Shown: positions 40,901-52,900 of the stretch, one piece after another
Layout: every line of letters begins with the position of its first letter
Numbering within the stretch: position 1 is the first letter of the stretch
Assembly (NCBI GenBank): GCA_030710605.1
Contig: CP092880.1
Coordinates: forward strand, 18,413,791 to 18,477,790
Origin: Cordylochernes scorpioides
Taxonomy: Eukaryota; Arthropoda; Arachnida; Pseudoscorpiones; Chernetidae
Reading direction: 5' to 3'
Length of the DNA stretch: 64,000 nucleotides
Position numbers and translations under genes: made by a program
Notes under the pieces: model-generated
The model's input: the letters and a program-made list of their open reading frames with translations, nothing else
What the model was told of the DNA's origin: nothing
The model's database searches: none

Positions 40901-43900
40901 GCACAAGAAACTTAGCTCTGGAAGCATTATTTTATTATAATTGTTCTGTGTTGTAGCACAATTTGCATAGTTTTTAATTTTACTTTTAGTGCTATAAATA
41001 GGATGTGTAAATTAGTTAAGCAGTCCAGAGTTAGGAGTTAAGTAGCCTTGTAACATTAGATGTTTATTGTAGTTTTAAGGGAGTCGGTGGAAGGATGGTC
41101 TAAACTGTTGGTTTGACACCGCTACAACCCAGGATCAAATCCCGCATTGGACACATTTGTCTAATTAAAAAAAAAAAAAAAAATGCTCCAATGGCCCTCG
41201 ATTTTTTCAAAATCCAACCCCACCAGCGAGTGCAAGTAGCCAAACAGGGCTCTGGAACATTTGTAAGTGCAAATGTCGAACTGCTTTTCACATGTGGGGC
41301 ACTTACAGTAAAAGCAGTCGTCAACTTCTAACCCACCATGATTATCATGGCCTGAATCAAGTGTACTAAGGATAAAAAAAAAAAAGTAGTTTTAACTTGG
41401 CAATAAAGCATAATTGCTCAAGAATTGTGAGGTACAGCTCGAGGAGCATGAACTCATGGAATTCGTGTAATCTTTACACAAGGGGATAAGAAACAACAAC
41501 AACAACAGAATTGTGTGGTACAGCTCGAGGAGCATGAACTCATGGAATTCGTGTAATCTTTACACAAGGGGATAAGAAACAACAACAACAGAATTGTGTG
41601 ATGGCTAAAGTGAAGCAGCCTGGCACAACAAGCCACACTATGTATGCACCAAACTTCAGTAAAAGTTATCAAACATCCCTAAAATCTTTCTCCCTAACTT
41701 GTTGATGTTCAGAAGCAGTCTCTCTCAAAGACCTTAATTAATGTGTTTATAAATCAATAAAATATGAAGTGGAGATAAAACGAAACTTACCAAGGGAAAT
41801 ATTTACAACAATTGGGCGAAGAGAAAGTAACATTATTATAATTATTTTGTATATCCATTTATAATGCTAACAATAAAATTCACACTATTTTCCCAAACGG
41901 AATTCCTATACAGCTCCATCCAAATTTTATTATCACTCAATTTGTCACATCACACGGAAAATTCCAGAAATAATTACATAAAAGAGGTAACGGTACACCA
42001 AAATTGTACCTGCGGAGAAACTGAACAAACTGCTCTTCACCTTATCTACGACTATCCGAACTTTACAGAAGTGAGACATCGATTGTTCCCTGATTTAAAT
42101 GATTTAACTCTCTTACATCAGCCACTTTATCTATATAAATTTTATGAACCTTTGCTTAATATATGTAAATTTGTAAATATTTAATTCTAAGTTTCAGTTT
42201 GTTTGTTTCCTCTGTAATAGGTGCAAATACTTCAATATGGCGCCTTGTTGGATAATAAATAGAATTAAAATGTATCTAAGCCAATCTATATTTTAGCATA
42301 GCAGATTCTTGTTTACTTGTTTGGCTAAGGGGCTACATTCTAATGATATTTTCGCTATTTTCAATTGAGTGAGATGCCCTTTTTTGAGTTTTTCCTTTAT
42401 TTTTTGTATATATTTTTTTAAGGTTTTAGCCTTGTGCACTTGGATTTATTCAGTGGTTTACTCAGGCGGATATTTTAGGCCATTTTTCAAACTTGGTTTC
42501 ATTTCCTCAATCAGGAATTATTTTGTGATAGAGGAAGGTGTTAAAATCTTAAAAACAAGGTAATTAGACCAAATAAATAAATATTGTGTGACGCTTCGGT
42601 AACAATGCTGTTGCCATCTTCAGACAAAAGTACTGGGTACTCAATACTTTTGTCTGAAGATGGTAACAACGCTGTGTTACTGAAATGTCACACACTATTT
42701 ATTTATTTGGCCTTATTACCTTGTGTTTATAATCTATAATCCAAATTGTGCCTTATCATGTTTAGACCTTCTTTCTACAGTGCATCAGCAGCCTCAATGG
42801 CAGCATGACATAGCATGGTAGATTAAACTGGCGAAACTGCTGGGAGGGTTCACCACTAATGAGCCAGACCCTCCCATTAATTTTTCCATTGCAGTAAGGG
42901 CAGTAGAAATTGATAAGGCACAATTTGGATTATAGATTATAAACACAAGGTAATAAGACCAAATCCAAATAAATAAATAGTGTGTGACGTTTCGGTAACA
43001 GAGTTGTTACCCTCTTCAGACAAAAGTACTGAATGTCTAAAGATGGTAACAACACTGTTACCGAAACGTCACACACTATTTATTTGGATTTGGTCTTATT
43101 ACCTTGTGGCAGTAGAAATTGTTTATTTTTAAAAAGAATCATACGCGTCTATAATAGTTTTGAATTTTGATAACAGATGGCATGCTAATGTATCATAACA
43201 TAGATGAGTGTTGTTCAGCTACCGCAATCCTGAGCCCAGCTACATCGACAAGGTCATGATGTCTTCCCACAATGGGATCCACACCATCAAGATCTCCCTG
43301 AGACAGACAAGAGAGCCCGAGGTTGGTGACAAGTTCTCCAGTCGTCACGGACAGAAAGGGCAAGTTGTTTTTTCTTCTCTGTTCCATCCATTCAACTCTG
43401 AGGACTTACTAATGTGTGACATTTTTAAGCTACACTCATGGACTTAAGGAAGTTGTACCTTCTATCATGTATATTGGTATTCAGACAATAACTCTGAAAG
43501 ATATTACAGTGACCTTTATTGAAGACACACTAGATAACCAAGTGTGAACAAAATTGTTGGGGGTCGGTGGAAGGATGGTCTAAACCAGTGATTCTCAACC
43601 ACTGTGCCGCGGTAATTTTGTGTGCCGCGAAATTCTAAAAATGTGCCGCCGAATTTTAGTCATATGATTATGTTCATGTTTGTATTGGTTTTTCTTTTTT
43701 TCTTTTTCATTTTTTTACTTTTTAAAATAACAAAATTAGCAAATTAAATGTTAGAGATGTATATTACTTATATTTTGCATAGAAATATTGATACATAATT
43801 TGAATTTTCTTGCATTCAAGTTAGCAAAAGTGTGCCGCGAAATTCTAAAATTGTGCCGCCAAATTTTCAAATCTTTAAAATAATGCCACAACAAAAAAAA

Positions 43901-46900
43901 GGTTGAGAATCACTGGTCTAAACCATTGGTTTTTGACCGCTACAACCCGGGTAAGATTCCTGCATTTGGCACTTTTTTCTGTTTTAAAAAAAATGCTAAA
44001 AGGCCCCTGATTCTTCCAAAAGTCCAACCCCACCAGTGAGTGCAATTGACCAAATGGGGCTCTGGGACATTTGTAAGTGCAAAGTCGACTTCTTTTCACA
44101 TGTGTAGACATATGGTGCACTTACAGTAAAAGGAGTCGCCTTCTTTTACCCACCATGATTATCATGGCCTGTACCACATTTACAAGGGATAAACAAAATG
44201 AAAATAAAATAAAATTGCTTCTGTCTCTTTCAAAAAAAAAGATGACCAGCAATATCAAAATATGAAACTTCACTAAGTTTTGTCCATAAGTGTATTGTAT
44301 TCAAGTGTTTATTCAATAAATATAGAAGGATATCATTTTAAATACGTGAGTATAGTTCTTTCTAAATTTCTAGTCAACATTAAAAAAAAAAAACATTTTT
44401 CAGTTATTTATTACAGTAAAACTTGGATAATTCAAATGTCTTTTAATTCAAAAACATCTTTGATTCAAATATTTATCTTGGTCCCTAGAATTTCCTATAA
44501 ATAGAATTTCAGTTTTTAATTCGAATTTTTTGATAATTTGAATTATTTTTTGGTCCCTTGGGCTTTGAATTATCCAAGTTCAACTATTATTATTTTTGTT
44601 GTTGTTGTTTCTTATCCCCTTGTGTAAAGATTACACAAATTCAATGAGTGATCTCATGGAATGGGGTATAGGGGTGCAGCTTTCTTTGATCATGGCACCA
44701 TGATCCAGGCACACTTTGGTGAAAGTCTGACTTTGCCTGTAGTTTGAGGCTGTTCCTAACATGGAAGCAGTTGCCCCTGCCGCCGACTCTAACATGAGTA
44801 CAGATGCAGCTCCTCTCTGCATCCCTGGAGTGGGACCCTTGCTGATGTCTATCAACTGGGTCAGTTGAATTGTTTTTTTAAAATTCAGATGTCACTAAAG
44901 CAGATGTTTTTGTTGGTCCATTGAATTAAAGAGGTAGTACTGTACTTAGTTTATCTCAGCTCTTTTACCTTGCATCTGTTCTCTCCCAGAACTTGACTGA
45001 ATCCATTGTTGTTATTGTAGAGTGGTTGGGAGGATTGTCCCGGAGGAAGATCTTCCCTTCAGCACCCAGGTATGTTGTTGTTTCTAACCTTGGGAAATGT
45101 TTTTTTTTTTTACCAATATGAAATTTGGCCATAAGGAACTTCTTCTTTCTTATCTCCACTCAATCATTTTAGGGTATCAAGTTGTGACCCTTGATGGTGT
45201 CTGTTTTACAACCATCATGACTGGGGGAAGTAGAATGCGTCTACCTTTGTCATTAAGACTGAGAACACTACTCAGTGGCACGCCTACTTAGCTCCAAAAG
45301 AAATGGCCGCCCTTGACATGAGGAACAGATGCCATGTGCACACAGCGGCTCCTAACATGGAGTACAAACACGGCTCATCCTGTATCCCTGGATTAGGAGC
45401 CCTTACAGGGTACTATCAGCCATGCCAGCTGAGACCAGGTTTTTTAGTGAAGCTTGTTACTGCTTCCCCTCCTCCTTTTTCATTCGCGCTTGGGACCGGC
45501 AAAGGCGGAGTTGGCCTTAAGGATAAATATGATAATTAACATCAGCATTTATTTTGTTGTTGTTTCTTATCCCCTTGTGTAAAAATTACACGAATTGCAT
45601 GAGTTCATGCTCCTCGAGCTGTTTTATGATAAGCAGCAGCCTCTCTTAAAGGTCCTGTTTAGTGCATCTAATACAAGCCAAAATGTGTTCTGGAGCTGCA
45701 GGTGCCAAGCTATATTTTGGACAAGTGGGGTAGATTTTGTTGTTATTTTCTATCTTCAATGGCTTGAGATGGCCTGTTCTAAATCTTGTTAGTGTTGTTT
45801 GATGCTGTCTATTTCTGAGGCTCAATCAGCATTATTAGTAGCGTGCAGTTTGTCCTCTAGGAAAGGCAACATTTGGGTTACAAATGAAAATCACAAAAGT
45901 AACAAACCCAATACAAATATAAAGAACCTCTGTAAAGGACACCTAGTTGCAGAGCCAAAGTGTCCTTTGTAGAGAAGTGTCTTCTTATCGAGGTTCTACT
46001 GTATAAAAAGTAGACTGTGATAAGGCACAATTTAGATTATAAACACAAGGTAATTAGACCAAATCCAAATAAATAAATAGTGTGTGACATTTCAGTAACA
46101 GCGTTATTACCATCTTCAGACAAAAGTATTTTATTCATTATTCATTACATCATTCAGTACTATTGTCTGAAAATGGTAACAACAAATGGTTACTGAAACA
46201 TCACACACTATTTATTCATTTTGATTTGTGGTCTTATTACCTTGTATTACCAACTTATGTTATTTCTCTATTTATGAGAATCAGTATATTTTAGCAGGGG
46301 GTCGGTGGAAGGATGGTCTAAACCGTTGGTTTTCGACTGCCATGACCTGCAATCCCGCTTTGGACACTTTTTTTTTCTAATAAAAAGAATGCTCCAATGG
46401 TCCCCGATTCTTGCAAAAGTTCAACCCCACCAACAAGTGCAAGTAACCAAATGGGGCTCTGGCACTTTTAAAAGTGCAATAATTGAACTGCTTTTCACAT
46501 GTGTAGACATGTGATGGACTTACAGTAAGAGTTTTCGCTAACTTCTACCCACCATGATTATCATGGCTTGTACCACATGTACTAGGGATAATAAAAAAAA
46601 AACATCTTCAAACAAAAGTGCTTTATTCATTACATTCATACATCATTCAGTACTTTTTTCTGATGATGGTAACAACGCTGTTACAGAAACGTCACACACT
46701 ATTTATTTATTTGGATTAGGTCTTATTTTCTTGTAGAATCAAAATTCAATGTTATAGTCAAAAATAAATTTTGAGAGGAGAAACCATCTTCTCAGACCAT
46801 TGTCTAAAAGTAAGGTTATAATCCTAGAATGAATACTTGGGTATATAGACATATCATAACAATTAGTAGTAATCTAGGTTTATGACTTTACTTTTAGATA

Positions 46901-49900
46901 GCAAATTGTAAAAGAATGATGATAAGACACGAATGCTCCATCTATTTACCAATCAATGAAACCAATTGCAATAGATCTAAATGACCTTGTGGGAATACAC
47001 TGAAACAGGTTGAAAATTTGGTAAATAATGAAAATACGAAGATTATTAGCCGGCCAATTGTGAAAAAAAAAAAAAAATCTAAATTTATTTGAGAATTATT
47101 CCAATAGATTACCTTGTCGGGGGTTCAGCGGAAGGATGGTCTAAACCAGGGGTGGCGAACGTGCGGCCTTTTCTTGCCCAAGTTGTGGCCTTTTCATAAA
47201 TTCAAAATTATAATTTTTGTTTCGCAGTTTTCGATTACTTTGATTATTTTATTGGAAATATCCAATACAAATGTCATATATTATATAATATATATAATAT
47301 TTATATAATATATATATATAAAAATGAATGTTTGTAAGTCTGTCTGTATGTCCGGTATACAAATTCGCAGTAGTTCACTAATTCAAACCAAAATTTCCAT
47401 ACATAGGTAAAAAAATACGGGGAAGACGATAGGCTATTTTTAAAAATATATAAATCAATTATTAAAACTATATATTTTTATTCAGAAAATGATGATGACG
47501 ATATTGCTGTATCATGTTTGATTATCAGATACAAAATTATATCGGGAAAAATTCCAAAAAGCAGAGACCACGGGTGAAACCAGTTCATTATTTTGTACGC
47601 AGGAACAAAATTCTAACAGAAAAACATTCATTCGAGCAGAAAACAAAAGCTAGATCATCTTTCTATAAAAATATCGCTTCTCAGACACAAAGTTTGGAGC
47701 GGGACGTTTCACAAGAGTGACATCCACGGCGCCAATTTATAATTGTAACGAATAGTATTTGAATAAAAACATTTAATCGGGTAAAACCCGGGCGTTGCCC
47801 GGGTCATTCGGCTAGTAATATATATAATATAGTAAATGTAAGTATTTAAATTTCTAAAAGTAATTCAAGTGTCGTGCTAAAAATGAAGTACATAACTATA
47901 CCACTATATTGGCAGCGCCGATTTGCGGTCAACACTAGTACTAAAACTAAACGTATCGTCGAGGCAACGCTGGTGTGTAACTGTATCAACTTTACTAAAT
48001 GGTTGTTTATTTTTTGAATAAGGTAAGTTGTAAGATAATACATATTACAAACATCGAACAATGTTTTTTATTGTAATGTAGTAAAATACGGGTAAATTAA
48101 TTTTAAATTTTAATAAACATTGCATAGTTTAAAAAAATTTATCAGTTGAACAATTATTAATATAACTAATTTTCTGTGAAAGTAAACTTTTGTAAAAAAA
48201 ATATATGGATTTTGATTTCAGTCCATTTCTACCGTATTTTCAAAATACAATTTTATATGTGGCATGGTCTTTTTATGTATAAATTTTCATATATCTTTTA
48301 ATTTTAGAATCATGTCTGAAAAACAAAAAAGGACTCTAAAGGACGAGAATCGATTATTTAATGAAGAATGGGAGCAAACTTTCAATAAGTTCTTTCAACA
48401 AAATAATAATGCCACGGAAGCAACATACAAAGTAGCGTACATTCTTGGAAAACGGGGAAAACCATTTAGCGACGTTGAAATGATAAAAGAATGTATTGTG
48501 GAAGTGGTCAAATGCTTACATCCAGAAAAAGTAGATAAATACAAACAATTACCTCTTTCAAGAGGAACTAACACCAAACAACAACACGAATTAGCTACAA
48601 ATATAAAACAACAGTTCTGAAAGATTATTAAAGAAAAAATATATATTTCTCCATAGCATTGGATGAATCCACAGACAATACCGATTCAGCACAGGTTCTA
48701 TTTTTTATTCGAGCTATTACTGAGGATTTTCGATGTTTTGAAGAGTTGCTTGCATTAGGAACACTTTCAGGCAGGACACGAGGAATAGACATCTTGGAGA
48801 ACTTCTCAAAATAAAAATTTGCGAAGCAGGGTTTAACATAAATAATTTAGTAAGTGTGTGTATCGATGTTGCATCAGCAATGGTAGGAAAGCGAGAAGGT
48901 TTCATTTTGTTATTAAAAAAAGAATATGCTAATTTAGAAAACTTGATTTTTTTTCATTGTATTTTGCACCAACAAAACCTATGTGCTAAGTCGGCTAGTT
49001 TGAACGATACTTTAGAAAATAATATTGGTATTGAAATTTTATTCGATCAAATTCAATGCGTCATCGTCAATTTCGAGATATAATAATGTCAGATAATGAC
49101 ACAATCAATGGAGATTTACCATATCATAGCAAAATACGTTGGTTATCAAGCGGACAAGTTTTGCTAAAAATATTCACCCTGCGTCAACAAATAATAAAAT
49201 TTTTTGAAGAACAAAAGAAATATTGCGATTTATCAGATAAAAAATTTTGTAGAAATTTTTTATGTGACATGACAATGAAGCAAAATAAATTGAATTTAAA
49301 CTTTTACTGGGAAAAACTAAATATATATACGAAATGTGGCAAAAAATTCAAGCTTTTTGAAAAAAACTTTTATTCTTTAAATCTTTACTGGGTCGATTAG
49401 AAATTTCTAAAGAACATTTCCCACAGTTATCGGAAATTATGATGGAGCAAAATTATTCCCCTCAAAATTTGGATGAGTATGTTTCTGTTCTGGATATATT
49501 AATTGAAGAAAATAATAAAAGGTTCTCAGATTTTGAAAAACATGTTCTCATACTTAAATTAACTTTCGAACCACACCTTGTTGATATCGACGTAGCGCCC
49601 AAAGAATATCAAATGGAATTATTTGAGATAGGAGAAGATAATATCTGTAGCGGCTCCCAAATATTAACTTTTCCTATTTTCATTATAAGTTTTAATTTGT
49701 CTAATAACTATTCAATTCAAATATTAAATTATTCATCTTATAAATATATGATGCTTATAAAATATACTTTATTAAAATTATATATGAATTAACATTAATA
49801 TCATATTAATTGTTGTCATATCAATATAATAAAATAATTATACATCATTCTAAATATAAATCATAAATAATATGAAATGTAAATATTTATCTATAATATA

Positions 49901-52900
49901 TCAAGCACATATGTCTAACATTATATAATCTAGAATTGATATTTGACCACACACAAATATAAACAAAAATAACTTCAACATGTAGTATACACCAATTTAA
50001 CCCTTCTGATAATTTGTATAAATAAATGTAATTAAAAGTTGATTTTACAATAAATAATTTGTTATCTGACTCCGCCTAGAATTCCATGCCACCCACAAAA
50101 TGGTGAGCCGGTAAACTTTAACGAACATTTGCAAGCAATCAAACAAGAATTTCAATTCGATCAAAAGTGAAAAATAAATATACTCATAATATCAAATTAT
50201 AAATATTTAAGAAATACATATTAAATATTTATATTTAAAATAAAAATTATAACATATTTCGCAATATTTAAAAACTACGAAAACGTACATCGTTTGGTAT
50301 TTAATTCAAGGCAAATTTTCAACTTAAAGACAAATCAGATATCAAATATAATTTTAAGAAATAAATATATATATATATTAAATAAATTCAAATACACATT
50401 AAATTGGCAATTAAAAAATAATATATAGAAAACTTACAATTTAAAAATTATAACTTGATAATATATTCAAATATTTTTTCTTATCAAATAAAAAAATCAA
50501 ATATAAAATTTTAATTCTGAATTTTAATAATTATAATAATCAGAATTTTAATATCTCTTAAGGACATATAATTTTTTAAATACAATATATTCTCAAAATG
50601 GATTCAATTAAAGCACCCGAATTTTGGCCAAACGATCCAGAATTGTGGTTCATAACATTGGAATCACAATTTTTATTGAACAAGCCAAGTCCAATTACAA
50701 ATGATGACACCAAATTTTCTTATCTAATTTCACTTTTACCTCCATCAACTGCCATAGAGGTACGTGAATTCATTATGTCATCTCCACCAGACAATAAATA
50801 CGACGCGCTAAAGAAGGCCATAATTAAATGTACCGCTGACAGCGAATTTAAAAAACTACAGCAATTGTTGACTCAAGAAGAACTTGGAGACAGACTGCCT
50901 AGCCAATTATTACGCCACTTAAGACAATTAATTGGAGAAAGCAAAGCCGTCAGTGACACAACATTAAAAATGCTCTGGATGCAACGTTTACCTAAAAACA
51001 TCCAAATAATTCTGACAACGCAAGAGCAAGCATCACTAAAGTCTCTAGCAGATTTAGCTGATAGAGTGACGGAGATTACTTCTTCACCATCTTCAAGTAC
51101 TTCGACTTTAGAAAAGGAACTGGCATCTTTGCGTGCGGAAATTTCAGGATTGAAAATTGACCTTAACAAGAAGGAAGAAAGAATACCTCGTTCAAGATCC
51201 AGAAGCTCATCTTCATCTCGAAAATATTCCCCAAACAGTTATAGAATGTACAATCCAAATGGCTTTTGGTGCTGGTATCATTTTCGATTCAAGCACCATG
51301 CAAGAAAATGCATCTCACCTTGTACTTTCAACAAAAAAAGCAAAGAACCAGCAGGAAAACTCCAACAACAATCAGTAAGCCCGGTGGTTACTGATTGTAG
51401 CAATAATAAAGGCCACCGTCTATTTATCACTGACTACCGCAACAAAATTAGTTTTCTCCTTGACACAGGTGCAGAGATCAGTGTCCTGCCTCCTCGTCCT
51501 GAAGATAGACGGCGTGGTCCAACAAAATTTACTCTCACAGCAGCAAACAATTCACCTATCAAGACTTATGGCGAAAGATTCCTTAATCTTGATCTAGGTC
51601 TTCGTAGAGATTTCAAATGGAGATTCATAATAGCAGACACAAACAAAGCCATTCTAGGAGCTGATTTTATGGAACACTTTGGAATAATTCCAGATATCAA
51701 AGGAAAGTTTATAATTGATTCTTTAACGAAGCTACGCAAGCGTGCATCAATTACAAATTTCAACTCACTTTCTCCAAAGTGCTCAATAAACAGCTATGAA
51801 GACAAATTTTTGAACATTCTCTCTCATTATCCCTCTCTAACTAAGCCTCCATCATATTCCACACCAGTCAAGCATTCAGTCACTCATCATATTACTACAA
51901 AAGGGCAACCAACATTCTCCAAACCAAGACGGCTGAATCCAGAAAAATTTAAAATTGTCAAATCAGAATTTGAGCACATGATGGAACTAGGTTTATGCAA
52001 GAGAGGAGACGGAGCATGGGCATCACCTTTACATCTAGTCCCTAAGAAAAATTCTATAGACTGGAGACCATGCGGCGACTACAGAAGACTAAATGCTGTG
52101 ACCCAACCTGATTGTTACCCCATTCCGCACATTCAGGATTTCACCCAAAGCCTTCATGGCTGTACAATTTTCAGCAAAATAGATCTCGTGAAGGCGTACC
52201 ACCATATTCCAATTAACCAAGAAGACATACCCAAAACGGCAATAACTACGCCATTTGGTCTATTTGAATTCACACGCATGAACTTTGGTTTGAAAAACGC
52301 AAGCCAAACATTTCAAAGATTCATGGATGAAGTAACAAAAGGTCTAGATTTTGTCTTCGTTTACATTGATGACGTTTTGATCGCCAGTAAAAATGAAAAT
52401 GATCACATTCAACATCTACATATAATCTTCAAAAGACTTTCCGATCATGGACTAACAATCAATATATCTAAAAGCGTTTTCGGAAAACCTTCACTAGAAT
52501 TTCTTGGACACATCATTGACAACAAAGGAATAAAACCTCTTCCTGAGAAAATAAGAATCGTTAAAGATTTTCCTCAACCTAATTCGACCCGTCAACTCCA
52601 AAGATTTATTGGTCTTGTAAATTTTTATCACAGGTTCATAAAAAATTCAAGTCATATTTTAGCTCCGCTTTATTCACTTTTAAAAACTAAATCTCCCAAT
52701 GCATCATTAAATTGGATTTCAGACACATTAGAAGCTTTTCAAAACATCAAAAATGCTCTTGCAGAAAACACACTTTTAAACTACCCTCAACCCAATTCTA
52801 CATTAAGTGTACTGGTTGATGCCTCCAACGTTGCTGTTGGTGGTGTCCTCCAACAACTGAATGACACTGCATGGGAACCAATTTCATTTTTTTCAAAAAA

